A stretch of 46,638 bases of DNA from Planctomycetaceae bacterium (GCA_029259845.1 JAJDEI010000236.1:1-46638), one strand, 5' to 3'. Shown: positions 17,430-26,501, counted from the stretch's first letter. The notes: a model not told the origin generated them from the letters alone. Translations and numbers: made by a program.

Positions 17430-18959
17430 TCACGAGGACCACTCGGTGAGTCTCCGCTCAATCCGCTCGCGATCTCCCTCGTCCGCCGCACCGTCCGCCA
17501 GGGTCCGCTGCAAGACGTCAATCGCGCGTCCCGTCTCGCCGGAGCGATGCAGCGCATCGGCCCATTGAATCTGAACGACCGGCAACTGCGGCGATTTGCT
17601 GACCGTGTCGCTCCACAAAGCAAGGTCGTCATGCCACACCGGCAGCCGGGACATCGTCATCCCGGCATAAGCCAGCACGGCTGTAAAAACGCACGCCGCG
17701 GTCCCAACAGCGATCGTTCGCGGTCGCCGGATAACGCACGCCAGCTTGGCCATCGCTCCCGCCGCCAGTCCGAATACGCACAAGCTGGGCAAGTACAAGT
17801 AGCGGTCGTTCATCAACGTCGTGATCGGAAACAGATTCAGCACGGGAAACAACAGCAGCAACCACGTGACAGCGGCCCACGCAAGCAACGGCGCGCGGCC
17901 GCGCATCCGCCAACAGCCAATCGCCACCGCGCCCCACGCGGCGATCGAAAGCAGCACCGCCACGAGGATCCCCTGCGTCGGCGGGTCGTACAGCACGCTG
18001 AGCTGCGACGGCCACAACAACAGGCCGACGTACTCCCACAGAATGACCGCGTCCACAGCAAGAATATGCAGCTTGTGCAGCCCCAGATGCCCGCGAACGC
18101 CCCCCATCTCCACGACTTGGGCCGACATCGTGACGTTCAACAGCATCAAGCACAGAAATCCCGGCACCAGTTGCCGCGGCAACGCTTCCGCCAACGTCTT
18201 GCGACGCACGAGCATGTCGTACGCGAGCACAATCGGCGGCAGCACAATCGCAGCCGCCTTCGCCAACAGCGCCGCCGCCAACCAAAGCGTACCCCACAGT
18301 TCCTGTTTCGATGTCCGCCCGGACCGCAACCAGCACAGCCCCGACGCCAGCATGAATGTCCCGCACAACAGTGTCTTCCGGGACGAAACCCACGCGACCG
18401 TCTCAATCTGCACCGGATGCACGGCGAACAACACGGCGGTCACCAGTCCGATCGGCCGGCTCGCCGCCACCCGCGACACGAGGACACAAACCAGCACCGC
18501 GTTCGCTGCGTGCAGAAGCACATTCGTGAGGTGATACCCCCCCGCATTGAGTCCGAACAATGTGTGATCAATTAGCAGCGACAGCGTCGTCAGCGGCGCG
18601 TAATTCTTGACCGAAATCTCCGTCGCAATCCGCCACAGGTTAGTCGGATGCCAACTCGTAATCAGCGGGTTCTTGAGCACGTACCACGGGTCATCCCAGT
18701 TGACGAACTCGAACCGCATCACGGGCCAATAGACCACCGCCACCAGTCCGAGCAACCCGACGAGCCCCCACCACGAGATCGGTCCGGCAGATGAACGGTC
18801 CAAGACACCCGGTGTCTCAAGTCGCGACTGATCCGCCGATCTGGATTTCGCGTCGCGCGCGGAAATCACGGTGTCCTCTGATTCGAGACACCGGGTGTCT
18901 GTCGGCGCACGGCGGTCCGCGTCGCGCGACGCCGGCGTGTCCGGAGAGGGGGAATCCAT
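17430..18959 (-). CDS. Polytopic membrane glycosyltransferase-like protein with C-terminal TPR-like helices
   Basis: A 509-residue protein with about 10-11 membrane segments. The first periplasmic loop has FEFVNWDDPWYVLKNP, matching the acidic WDD motif of GT-C / TMTC-type mannosyltransferase-like proteins; HPVQIETVAWVSSRK and MNDRYLYLPS are further family marks. The C-terminus (about 450-509) looks like one or two TPR helices. It is probably a polyprenyl-phosphate-sugar-dependent transferase; the sugar is unknown. Residues about 17-55 are encoded by the repeat element at 18803-18900, so the N-terminal ~60 polar residues may be an acquired extension, or the true start may lie after it. Confidence 0.8.
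   Translation of the reverse strand: MDSPSPDTPASRDADRRAPTDTRCLESEDTVISARDAKSRSADQSRLETPGVLDRSSAGPISWWGLVGLLGLVAVVYWPVMRFEFVNWDDPWYVLKNPLITSWHPTNLWRIATEISVKNYAPLTTLSLLIDHTLFGLNAGGYHLTNVLLHAANAVLVCVLVSRVAASRPIGLVTAVLFAVHPVQIETVAWVSSRKTLLCGTFMLASGLCWLRSGRTSKQELWGTLWLAAALLAKAAAIVLPPIVLAYDMLVRRKTLAEALPRQLVPGFLCLMLLNVTMSAQVVEMGGVRGHLGLHKLHILAVDAVILWEYVGLLLWPSQLSVLYDPPTQGILVAVLLSIAAWGAVAIGCWRMRGRAPLLAWAAVTWLLLLFPVLNLFPITTLMNDRYLYLPSLCVFGLAAGAMAKLACVIRRPRTIAVGTAACVFTAVLAYAGMTMSRLPVWHDDLALWSDTVSKSPQLPVVQIQWADALHRSGETGRAIDVLQRTLADGAADEGDRERIERRLTEWSS
18803..18900. repeat. acacccggtgtctc / gagacaccgggtgt element, copy B (inside a CDS)
   Basis: Perfect 16-bp inverted arms lie at 18803-18818 and 18885-18900, 98 bp in all. 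It lies in frame within the N-terminal coding region of the gene at 17430-18959, where the arms encode TDTRCLES and RLETPGVLD. Confidence 0.85.
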
Positions 18960-19217
18960 GACGGCACTCAGCCCGAAAATCGCATGCGATCGAAACCGGC
19001 GGCACGATCGCTACAACCGGCGCGGCTTCCATCGGGAGGGGAACGCGCAAACATAGCCCGCATTCCGGTCTCCCGAGGATCAAACTCCCCCCAGGAGTTC
19101 AATTCACCGGCGACCACGCCCAACCGCAAGGTAGAGTAAAACGCCCCGGGCAACATCGCTTGCGGTTTCGCAACGCGACACAATCTCGATCGATTTCCAT
19201 GAATCTCTAAAACCTCC

Positions 19218-20360
19218 ATGACAAGTATCACAACCGATTCACTCTCTGCCGCGCAGGCTCCGGGCGTCAACACGGCTTCCGTCGACGAGCAACTCCGTCG
19301 CTTCGAGCCGCTCCTGCACACCATCCCGCAGGCGGACGGCCGGCGAAAGCGGACGATCGCCGTCATGCCGGCCTATAACGCAGAGGCGACCATCGAGCGG
19401 ACCCTCAACGACATCCCCGCCGGGCATGTCGACGAAGTGATTCTCGTCGACGACGGCAGCAGCGACCGCACCGCGGAAGTCGCCCGTTCGTTGGGCATCA
19501 CCGTCATCGAGCGCGAACGGAACGGCGGCTACGGAGCCAATCAGAAGACGTGCTATCAGCACGCTCTGGAGCGGGACGCGGACTTCGTCGTCATGCTGCA
19601 TCCGGACTTCCAATACGACAGCCGCGTCGCCGGCATCGCGGTCGATTTCCTCAAACTGGGCATCTGTGATGTCGTGCTCGGCTCTCGCATCCGCACCCGC
19701 CGCGAAGCCCTCGACGGCGGCATGCCGGCCTGGAAGTACCTCGCCAACCGCATCCTCACCACGGTCGAGAACGTGGCGCTGGGCCAAAATCTGGGCGACT
19801 TTCACAGCGGCTTCCGGGCTTACTCCCGCAAAGTGCTGGAGACGATCCCCTTCCTGCAAAACTCGGACGACTTCGTTTTCGACAGCCAGTTCCTCGCCCA
19901 GGCGGTGCACTTCGGCTTCCGTATCGGCGACGTCCCGGTCCCGGTCCGCTACTTTGAAGAGGCCTCCAGTATCCCTTTTCGCCGCTGCGTCACCTACGGC
20001 TGCGGCACCCTCGGCGTCCTCGCCGAGTTCTACGCCCACCGGCTCCAACTCGTCGGCTCCCCCCGTTTCCACAAAGCGTCGGACGAAGAACCAACCTCGT
20101 TCCCAAACTCCAGTTTGGGAACGCCCCTTTACGAAACTCCGTTTCGCGTCCCCGCCGCAACACCAACAGGCACGGGTGAAGGCTCGCGAAGCAGTGCTTC
20201 GAGAACACGCGTTCCCAAACCGGAGTTTGGGAACGAGGTAACGCATGAGGAAGCCGGCGACAACAACGGAACCGCCGGCCCGGGCTTCAGGCCTGGGACC
20301 GCCATCGATGCCGCACTCCGATGGCTACAATCAGAGGAAGCAGGACTGAGGCCACGATAG
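19218..20360 (+). CDS. GT2 glycosyltransferase, dolichol-phosphate-mannose-synthase-like, with repeat-derived tail
   Basis: A 380-residue protein. The GT2 domain spans about residues 45-270, with [26 protein letters not shown], the metal-site segment MLHPDFQYD and [13 protein letters not shown]. These are typical of DPM1-like polyprenyl-phosphate glycosyltransferases in cell-surface glycan synthesis. After about residue 290 similarity stops; codons 294-340 are made of four consecutive palindromes (20098-20235). The last 74 bases overlap the convergent DedA-like gene, another sign that the tail is an accretion. The divergent neighbour is a membrane glycosyltransferase, which may act in the same pathway. 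Confidence 0.88.
   Translation: MTSITTDSLSAAQAPGVNTASVDEQLRRFEPLLHTIPQADGRRKRTIAVMPAYNAEATIERTLNDIPAGHVDEVILVDDGSSDRTAEVARSLGITVIERERNGGYGANQKTCYQHALERDADFVVMLHPDFQYDSRVAGIAVDFLKLGICDVVLGSRIRTRREALDGGMPAWKYLANRILTTVENVALGQNLGDFHSGFRAYSRKVLETIPFLQNSDDFVFDSQFLAQAVHFGFRIGDVPVPVRYFEEASSIPFRRCVTYGCGTLGVLAEFYAHRLQLVGSPRFHKASDEEPTSFPNSSLGTPLYETPFRVPAATPTGTGEGSRSSASRTRVPKPEFGNEVTHEEAGDNNGTAGPGFRPGTAIDAALRWLQSEEAGLRPR
20098..20235. repeat. Four consecutive short palindromes inside a glycosyltransferase gene
   Basis: The palindromes are 20098-20123 and 20210-20235 (same unit: cgttcccaaac..gtttgggaacg, 11-12-bp arms), 20132-20146 (cgaaac-tcc-gtttcg) and 20187-20201 (cgaagca-g-tgcttcg). All are in the coding region of the C-terminal tail and keep the frame open. 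The gaaactccgtttc type recurs at 34780-34792. Confidence 0.85.
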
Positions 20361-20931
20361 CCGCCGGCAATGCGTCCCGTTCACCAAAGTAGGCACCGAA
20401 CGCCGCATACGTCAGCGAAATCGCCAGATTGCTGATCATCACCGGCGGGAGGAATCGCCGCCACGGAAGCCGCACCGCTCCCACCAACAGCACGCACGCT
20501 TCAGCCAGGATCGGCAGCGCCCGCGTGACCACCAACGCCGCGTCTCCGTACCGGGCGGAGACCCGTTGCAGCCGCACGACGTCCTTGCCGCCGAAACGGT
20601 CCGCGAACGGTCGGCCCAATGCGCGGGCCAACGCAAACCCGAGCGTGGCTCCCAACGTCATCCCCAGCCAGGACGCGGCCGTTCCTCCCGCCAGTCCCAA
20701 CGTCCCGCCGGCGTACGTGCTCACCCCGCTCGACGGGACCGGCAGCACGATGTCCGCCGAAAGCACCAACACGATCAGCCAGAAGCGGCCTTCCTGCGAC
20801 CAATCCTGCTGCACCCAGTTCTGCAGGCGAGCCTCGAACGCGTCGCCCAGAACCAGAAACGGAACGACCGGCACCAGCAGCGCCAGACTGATCAACAACA
20901 GTGGTCGCAGAAAGGCACGTGTGCGATTCAC
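20287..20931 (-). CDS. DedA/VTT-domain membrane protein
   Basis: A 214-residue protein with five or so membrane segments and a VTT (SNARE-associated/DedA) domain. Family marks are [18 protein letters not shown] and the second-half [14 protein letters not shown] and [16 protein letters not shown]. DedA-family proteins are linked to lipid-carrier (undecaprenyl-phosphate or phospholipid) flipping and membrane homeostasis. The start GTG 20931 overlaps the TGA of the upstream gene (GTGA), implying translational coupling. A longer ATG start at 20982 would need a 54-base overlap and puts polar residues before the first helix. The 3' end overlaps the convergent glycosyltransferase by 74 bases. Confidence 0.85.
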   Translation of the reverse strand: MNRTRAFLRPLLLISLALLVPVVPFLVLGDAFEARLQNWVQQDWSQEGRFWLIVLVLSADIVLPVPSSGVSTYAGGTLGLAGGTAASWLGMTLGATLGFALARALGRPFADRFGGKDVVRLQRVSARYGDAALVVTRALPILAEACVLLVGAVRLPWRRFLPPVMISNLAISLTYAAFGAYFGERDALPAAIVASVLLPLIVAIGVRHRWRSQA

Positions 20932-21443
20932 CGGATCTGCTTGCAAAACTGGACCGCAAAGTCTTGGTCGCCCGACAGGCAACGGTGATTGACGGCCAGC
21001 GCCTTACGAATCCGATCGACCGTTCGCACGAGCGGAGCGGTCAGCTGCTGGACAATCTCGGCCGGCGGATGCTCCTCCAACTCCTTAACCGTCTTCACGC
21101 CCAAGAACTCGAACACCTGACGCGCTTCGTAATCCTTCAGAAACATCTGATCAAGATCGGCCGTCCCCGGAACCCGCGGCCGTCCGAGTGTGGCGGATGG
21201 TTTGGCTGCGACGCGTTTGCGTTTCGCAAAGGAAGTGGCCGCCGCAGCCTGCTTCCCCGCGGCCGCCGCCTTCTTCGCCGGCCGTTTCTGAGCCGCGGGC
21301 TTCTTCTTCGCGACCGTCCGTTTGGCCGTCGACGATTTCGCTGCGCGCTTGGCGGACGATTTCTTCACCGCCCGTTTGGCCGCCGTCGACGGCTTCGCAG
21401 ACCGAGAGATATTGACAACCTTCGCGGTTTTCTTCTTCGCCAT
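20928..21443 (-). CDS. Lys/Ala-rich (histone H1-like) protein with a small C-terminal domain
   Basis: A 171-residue protein. Residues 1-80 are almost only Lys, Ala, Ser, Thr and Arg in AKK/AKR repeats, like the C-terminal tail of histone H1 and bacterial HU/H1-like chromatin proteins, so nucleic-acid binding is likely. Residues about 88-160 form a folded-looking acidic domain (LDQMFLKDYEARQVFEFLGVKTVKELEEHP) resembling a helical, SAP/HhH-like fold, function unknown. The ATG at 21443 has a strong aggggag site. It is coupled by GTGA overlap to the DedA-like gene and follows the hypothetical gene at 21468-22115 after 24 bases, so the three probably share an mRNA. Confidence 0.8.
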   Translation of the reverse strand: MAKKKTAKVVNISRSAKPSTAAKRAVKKSSAKRAAKSSTAKRTVAKKKPAAQKRPAKKAAAAGKQAAAATSFAKRKRVAAKPSATLGRPRVPGTADLDQMFLKDYEARQVFEFLGVKTVKELEEHPPAEIVQQLTAPLVRTVDRIRKALAVNHRCLSGDQDFAVQFCKQIR

Positions 21444-21467
21444 GCTGCTCCCCTGCCGACTAAACGG

Positions 21468-22115
21468 TTACCAGGGAGAGGCCGTCCGATTCAGCCCCAG
21501 GATCTCGGCCGCTTGATCCGCCTCGCTTGCGATCAGCAACCCGTCACCATTCTGACGGAAACCGACCGAAACATGCCAGCGACCGAGCGTTTCGAACATC
21601 GGCTCACAGGCTTCGGGAGCAAGGCCGAACGTGCTTTTCAGCCGGCGGCCCTCCTCCGGGTCCGCGTCCTGAAACTGGCTGAGCAGCAGGAAGTGGCCCT
21701 CGTTCGGCTGCCGCAGATGCAGAAACCGCAGTTGGTCGGCCATGCGGCTGTCGATCTCTTCGGGGATCGTCCGCAGTCCGGTCGCAAGGTGCCGATGAGC
21801 GAAAGTCGTATCGCCGTCCACGATACGGGCCGCCGCCTCACAGGCCGCATAGACGACGCTTTCATCGACCAACGTCGCCGCCACCGATTCGGCCGATCGC
21901 AGCTTGCCCCAGCATTCCAGCAACAGGTCCAACTGCACCTGAGGGGCCACGTTTCTCAGGAACGGAACCTCCGACAGATAGCCATAGGCCCCGTCGGCAG
22001 CGAGCCCCATCTGCCCCGCGAGAGAGATCCGTTCCAGCGTTTCAAAGAACGAGAGGCGGAACGCAATGTAGGCGAGGTCGGAATCGGTCAGCGGTTGTTG
22101 TTCGATGCAAAGCAT
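21468..22115 (-). CDS. Hypothetical protein, soluble, mostly helical
   Basis: A 215-residue protein not recognised. It has no signal peptide or membrane segment. The sequence is rich in charged and Leu/Ala residues, suggesting an all-helical fold (for example CEAAARIVDGDTTFAHRHLA). It is the first gene of a likely three-gene transcript with the H1-like and DedA-like genes. Start ATG 22115 has only a weak purine stretch upstream, so the start is uncertain. The composition matches its neighbours and nothing suggests transfer. Confidence 0.65.
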   Translation of the reverse strand: MLCIEQQPLTDSDLAYIAFRLSFFETLERISLAGQMGLAADGAYGYLSEVPFLRNVAPQVQLDLLLECWGKLRSAESVAATLVDESVVYAACEAAARIVDGDTTFAHRHLATGLRTIPEEIDSRMADQLRFLHLRQPNEGHFLLLSQFQDADPEEGRRLKSTFGLAPEACEPMFETLGRWHVSVGFRQNGDGLLIASEADQAAEILGLNRTASPW

Positions 22116-22363
22116 CTCTGCAATCTGCCGTACCCCCGGACGAGACTCAAGACGAATGTTCCCATTTCGCCGCAGAAGTCACACGCGGCAATCGATCTCC
22201 CTGAATCACCGAACAACCGGCGAGGATTTCCTGACCGCGAGGGTCTCGCGATGTTGCCCAAAATCAACAAGCGACGTGTGGCGGGGGCACTCAAGAGATC
22301 GTCGATGAAACGACTCGCCCTTGATTCATTGAAACCTTGCGTCAACCGAATCTCCCCCCATGG

Positions 22364-22538
22364 CCCCAGTCGGGCGACGCACGCACCTGGGGTTGTGAAG
22401 ATGACCGACGGGTGGCTGGGGCGTTCAGAATCGTCGGTTAAACAACCAGCCCATCATTTGCTGCCGACGAGCATGAACCGAATCGCATTCACAGCCCCAG
22501 TCGGGCGACTCACACACCTGGGGCTGTGAACATGACCG
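22364..22538. repeat. Direct pair of 44-bp hairpin repeats (ccccag...ctgggg)
   Basis: Positions 22364-22407 and 22495-22538 share 40 of 44 bases. The second contains a perfect 13-bp inverted repeat (22488-22500 with 22518-22530, ttcacagccccag). Between them ggtggctggggcg recalls the element at 4049-4181. These fill the centre of the 507-base gap 22116-22622; no gene was seen there. Confidence 0.7.
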
Positions 22539-22622
22539 GTCGTGCAACGCGATGAGCCTAATCCGTGCCTGTTGTTCACCCCGCCTCCAAGCCGGCCCCA
22601 GCCACTCATCACGCGGAGCGAT

Positions 22623-24758
22623 TCAGCCAATCCGCGCATAACGGGCGAGCGCCATCAGCGGGAAGTACAGACGGTACATGTGGTACTTCAAGTAGAACAC
22701 GCGTGGGAATCCGGTGCCAGTGAAAGGCTCCTCGTCCCAGCTGCCGTCCTCCTGCTGAGTTCGCAGAAGATACTGGATGCCGCGACGGACCGGCTCCGAG
22801 GACGCCTCGCCGGCAGCCATCAGCCCCATCAATGCCCATGCCGTTTGCGAGGCGGTCGTCTCTCCCTGCCCCCGCAACTCGGGGGCATCATAAGACTCAG
22901 GCGTTTCGCCCCAGCCGCCGTTCGCTTGTTGGTACATGACGAGCCACCGGGCCGCCTTGCGAATCCGCGGATCGTCCGTCGGCACGCCGATCTCACTCAG
23001 TCCGACGATCGCCTGCCACGTGCCGTAGATGTAATTCACGCCCCACCGCCCATACCAGCAGTGGTCCCGTTCCTGTTCGCTCCAGACGAAATCGATCGCC
23101 CGTTCGATCAGCGGATGGTCGGCGTCGACTCCCAGCACGCCGAACATCTCCAGCACGCGAGCGGTGAGGTCGGAGGTCGGCGGATCGATCATGGCGTTGT
23201 GATCGGCGAACGGCACGCGGGTCAGCAGTTCGCGGTCGTTGTCGGCGTCGAACGCGCCCCATCCGCCGCTGCGACACTGCATGGCCAGCACCCAGCGAAT
23301 CGCCCGCTGCATGGCGGACAGCATGGGCGTCATCCGCTCCACATCCACGACCGCCGCCTCGGCCATTTTCGTCTGTCCGTCGATGACCGCTGCCAGGTCG
23401 GCCCTTGCCGTCTCCCCCTGCGGACCGGTCGGAAGCAAATTCACCACCCAACCGCTTCGCCCCTTTCCCGCAAACGACGGCATCGCCCGCGCCAGCGCCA
23501 TCGTCACCATAATCGTGTCATCGACGTCCGGGTAGAACTCGTTGTTGAACTCGAAGCACCAACCGCCCGGCTCAACATCGGGATGCTGGACGGACCAGTC
23601 GCCCCGCTTGCGGATTTCCTGAGAGAGCAGCCAGTGGACCGACTTGCGGATGGCCGCATGATCGCTCGGCACCCCGGCATCGCGGAGGGCGATCGTCACC
23701 AATGCCGTGTCCCACACGGGGGACCGACACGGTTCCAGCCGCGCCGTGTTCCCTTCGCGGATCGTGAGTTTCTCCAACTCCTTCAGTTGCGAAACGACTT
23801 CCGGTGACTCTTCGTCGTACCCCAGGCATCTCAGTGCGACAATGCTCCAGATGATGGGCGGGAAAATGGCACCGAGCCCGTCGCTGTCGGCGAAGCGTTC
23901 GAGCATCCACGCCGTTGCCCGCCGCACGGCCAGTTTGCGAAACGGTTTGATGCGGCATGCCTCCAGCAGCTTCCAAACGCGGTCCCCCCACCGGAACAGT
24001 TTGCCCCAGTCGGCCAATGTCCGCTGCTTCAGGTCGTCGAGCTGTTCTGATTCGGGCATCGTGACGGGAAGTTCTTCCGGCGATGTGAGGAACAACTCCC
24101 GAATGCCCAGTTTCTCCGGCAATACGCGGACCGGCTGATGGGCCCACAGCAGGCTCAGCGGGACAAGAATCGTCCGTGACCACGCCGACATCTCATGGAT
24201 GTTCAGCGGCATCCAACGGGGAATGAGCAGCAACTCCGGCGGTACGACCGGGCATCGCCGGTACGAAATGACCCCCAACAGCGCGAGGTAATAGCGGGTG
24301 AAACTGTTGACCTTTTCTGCTCCGCCGGCGGCGAGGATGGCGTGCCGCGCCCGGGACATCTCCTCCGTCGCCGGGTCGTGCCCGGTCAACTTGAGCCCGA
24401 AGTACGCCTTGACCGAAGCGCTCATCTCCAGCGGACCGCCCGGAAACAGGCTCCAGCCTCCCTCGGGGCGCTGCTGCTGCCGGATGTATTCGGCCGCCTG
24501 TCGGGCGATCTCGGAGTTTTCCCGCCCCATCCACGCGAGCAGCAGGATGTACTCCGACTCCAGAATCGTGTCCCCCTGCAACTCGCCGACCCAGTAGCCG
24601 TCGCCGTGCTGTTGCGCGAGCAGAAGGTCCCGCGTCCGACGCACCGCGCGCATGACCTGCTGGGTGACCGCCGCCGGCGCGGCTGCATGAGAGGCCGCCA
24701 GATCAGCGTGCGCAACATCAAAACGAACACGTCCTTGTGTCAGCCGGCTGGAAGTCAT
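22623..24758 (-). CDS. shc: Squalene-hopene cyclase
   Basis: A 711-residue triterpene cyclase. It carries the catalytic aspartate motif DVDDT (411-415), several QW repeats (such as QQQRPEGGW near 94-102, QCRSGGWGAFDADN and QQANGGWGE) and the C-terminal YHMYRLYFPLMALARY. SHC folds squalene to hopene/diplopterol at the membrane face. The usual family residue after DXDDT is Ala; here it is Ile. The first ~35 residues are a non-conserved leader. Start ATG 24758 has aaggac upstream. No hopanoid-modifying (hpn) or squalene-synthesis genes are adjacent. Confidence 0.97.
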   Translation of the reverse strand: MTSSRLTQGRVRFDVAHADLAASHAAAPAAVTQQVMRAVRRTRDLLLAQQHGDGYWVGELQGDTILESEYILLLAWMGRENSEIARQAAEYIRQQQRPEGGWSLFPGGPLEMSASVKAYFGLKLTGHDPATEEMSRARHAILAAGGAEKVNSFTRYYLALLGVISYRRCPVVPPELLLIPRWMPLNIHEMSAWSRTILVPLSLLWAHQPVRVLPEKLGIRELFLTSPEELPVTMPESEQLDDLKQRTLADWGKLFRWGDRVWKLLEACRIKPFRKLAVRRATAWMLERFADSDGLGAIFPPIIWSIVALRCLGYDEESPEVVSQLKELEKLTIREGNTARLEPCRSPVWDTALVTIALRDAGVPSDHAAIRKSVHWLLSQEIRKRGDWSVQHPDVEPGGWCFEFNNEFYPDVDDTIMVTMALARAMPSFAGKGRSGWVVNLLPTGPQGETARADLAAVIDGQTKMAEAAVVDVERMTPMLSAMQRAIRWVLAMQCRSGGWGAFDADNDRELLTRVPFADHNAMIDPPTSDLTARVLEMFGVLGVDADHPLIERAIDFVWSEQERDHCWYGRWGVNYIYGTWQAIVGLSEIGVPTDDPRIRKAARWLVMYQQANGGWGETPESYDAPELRGQGETTASQTAWALMGLMAAGEASSEPVRRGIQYLLRTQQEDGSWDEEPFTGTGFPRVFYLKYHMYRLYFPLMALARYARIG

Positions 24759-25008
24759 TTCCGGTCCTTCAGTAGCCCGTCCCCCAAAACGGTCGCAACC
24801 GCAGTCGTCCTGATATCGTGGGAATTTCTGCGCGTAAGATGGCCGGATATTAGGCCGATTCCCCCCGATGAGACAAGACCAAGTGCGCAGCTTGGCCGCT
24901 CATTGATGACCGTGTCGGCAGGGGGCCGGACGAAGGCGGCGCAGGAAGGACGAATGTCGAAACCCGAATGACGAAGGAAATCCCAAATCCAAAGTTGAGA
25001 CTTCGATT

Positions 25009-25027
25009 CTGAAATCTCAGATTTCAG
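25009..25027. repeat. 19-bp palindrome ctgaaatct-c-agatttcag
   Basis: Perfect 9-bp arms around one base. A related but shorter palindrome (tctgagatctcaga) is at 10804-10817, and degenerate versions lie near 44325-44385. It stands 250 bases downstream (genome orientation) of the shc start and about 110 bases before the cobalamin riboswitch. Confidence 0.5.
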
Positions 25028-25097
25028 GTCACAGATCTCAAACCTCCCTCACGCCCCTTCCGCCAATCGCTCGCACCGGCGATCCCGGCTCGCATGA

Positions 25098-25125
25098 TTG
25101 ACACGCACTCCGCTCCTGATACGCT
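25098..25125 (+). promoter_or_regulatory. Candidate sigma-70-type promoter for the riboswitch transcript
   Basis: TTGACA (25098-25103) is followed after 16 bases by TACGCT (25120-25125), a weak TAnnnT -10. Transcription would begin near 25132, just before the cobalamin aptamer. The -35 match is perfect and the -10 poor, so this is tentative. Confidence 0.35.
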
Positions 25126-25136
25126 GATTGTGTCGC

Positions 25137-25310
25137 TCTGGTCCTCCTGTGGTCTGCGCTGCGGGGGGCGAAGAGGGAAAACGGTGTAATTCCGTTGCGG
25201 TCCCGCCGCTGTAACCGGGGACGACCGCCGCACGCTGCCACTGCCGATGAACCTCATCGGCGGGAAGGGGCGGACGGTCGGATGATCCGGGAGCCAGAAG
25301 ACCTGCCCGA
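25137..25310 (+). promoter_or_regulatory. Cobalamin (B12) riboswitch
   Basis: The conserved blocks of the AdoCbl/cobalamin aptamer appear in order: gagggaaaacggtg (25173-25186), aattccgttgcggtcccgcc, gctgtaacc, gccactg (25236-25242), cgggaaggg (25260-25268), gatgatccgggagccagaag (25281-25300) and acctgccc. Ligand binding usually represses B12 synthesis or uptake genes. A 14-base palindrome ggcctcctgaggcc (25385-25398) lies downstream and might take part in the switch, but no clear expression platform is resolved. About 220 bases separate the aptamer from the pseudopilin start on the same strand. Confidence 0.93.
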
Positions 25311-25527
25311 GCGACGACGATTGACAGCGTCATGATGTTTGACAGCCCGGCGAGGACCGGAGCGGTCGACAAGGGAATGCGTGCGGCCTCCTGAGGCCTG
25401 CCTGTGATTACGCCCCCGCCGGGCCATGCACATCTCGCGTCGATGCTCCGCCGGCTCCCACACGATCCGCCTTTCACTTGTTGAGAGCGGTCGATTCCCT
25501 CATCCTGCAGCCATTGCGGAGACAACC

Positions 25528-26427
25528 ATGAGACCACACACCTCGTCCCGGCGTCGCGCCGGCTTCACGCTCATCGAACTGCTGGTCGTGATCGGCATTA
25601 TCGCCGTGTTGATCGCCCTGCTGCTCCCGGCGGTCCAACAGGCGCGGGCGGCTGCCCGGCGGACGCAGTGCCGCAACCGGCTCAAACAACTCACGCTCGC
25701 CCTGCACAACTATGCTGACGTCTACCGCGAGTCGATCATCCCCTACGTCATCGAAGACCAGCAGCGTCTCAATTTCCTAAAGACATTTTCCGGTCCGCAG
25801 GGGACGTCACAGTTCTGGTTCGGTGTGGTCGACTTCGATCAGGCGGACGTCACGCAGCAGCTCGATTTCACCGCCGGCCCGCTCGCTCCGTTTATGGAAA
25901 CCAACGACCGGGCGTTTCAGTGCCCGGACTTCGGACCGGCACAGATGGATGCCGTGCGGTTCGGACGGCCGGCAACGGGGTTCGGGTTCAACGGTTATTA
26001 TCTTTCGCGGGAAGCGGGCATCTCCTATCCGCCGCCCACATTCGCCCCCACGCCGCACCGCGACCCGGCGACCCGCAAGTTCCGCGACGTCGCCTCGATG
26101 TCACAAACCGTCGTGTTCGCCGACAGTGCCCACGTCAAACTGGTCTCGTTCTCCCCCGTCCAGTTCAGTTTTGAGGAGACATGGCTGCTGGAACCGCCCA
26201 GCAACAACTTCCCCAACGTTCACTTCCGCCACAGCGAATCGGCCAACGTCGCGTTTCTCGATGGACATGTGGAGACGCGCGGGCGACAATTCCGAATTGA
26301 TGTGCCGGGAGACAACTTCATCTCACCGGACCAGGCCCAATTGATGGAAAAGCACCGTCTGGGCTACGTCAGCGACGGCAACCTCGACGATCCCGCCCGC
26401 CAGGACGAACTGTACGACCGCCGCTGA
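25528..26427 (+). CDS. DUF1559 pseudopilin-like protein with H-X9-DG motif, under a cobalamin riboswitch
   Basis: A 299-residue protein. A prepilin-type N-terminus [13 protein letters not shown] (Gly12/Phe13 cleavage, Glu17 at +5) is followed by a hydrophobic helix to about 35. The C-terminus has the planctomycete H-X9-DG motif: His235, nine residues, Asp245-Gly246. Such DUF1559 proteins are highly amplified in planctomycetes and are presumed type II-like pseudopilins of unknown function. Start ATG 25528 has ggag seven bases upstream; the upstream frame is riboswitch leader. What is unusual is its place directly behind a cobalamin riboswitch, suggesting a role in B12 uptake or a B12-dependent process. 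CpaA at 15.8 kb could process it. Confidence 0.9.
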   Translation: MRPHTSSRRRAGFTLIELLVVIGIIAVLIALLLPAVQQARAAARRTQCRNRLKQLTLALHNYADVYRESIIPYVIEDQQRLNFLKTFSGPQGTSQFWFGVVDFDQADVTQQLDFTAGPLAPFMETNDRAFQCPDFGPAQMDAVRFGRPATGFGFNGYYLSREAGISYPPPTFAPTPHRDPATRKFRDVASMSQTVVFADSAHVKLVSFSPVQFSFEETWLLEPPSNNFPNVHFRHSESANVAFLDGHVETRGRQFRIDVPGDNFISPDQAQLMEKHRLGYVSDGNLDDPARQDELYDRR

Positions 26428-26478
26428 GCGCAGTTCGCTCAATTCGCCGCACAGTGCTGATCGTCGTTCACTCGTTTA

Positions 26479-26501
26479 GCCGCACATTTCAGATGTGCGG
26501 C
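26479..26501. repeat. gccgcacat / atgtgcggc palindrome, degenerate copy
   Basis: A 9-bp stem with a 5-base loop, preceded by gttta. It belongs to the family with perfect copies at 28590-28622 (intergenic) and 44747-44789 (inside lepA). It sits between the pseudopilin and DUF6580-like genes and could act as an mRNA hairpin between them. Confidence 0.7.

Noticed and set aside
17547..18575. 342-codon Gln/Arg-rich frame on the plus strand
   Set aside because: Antisense to the TPR glycosyltransferase; no membrane or domain signal.
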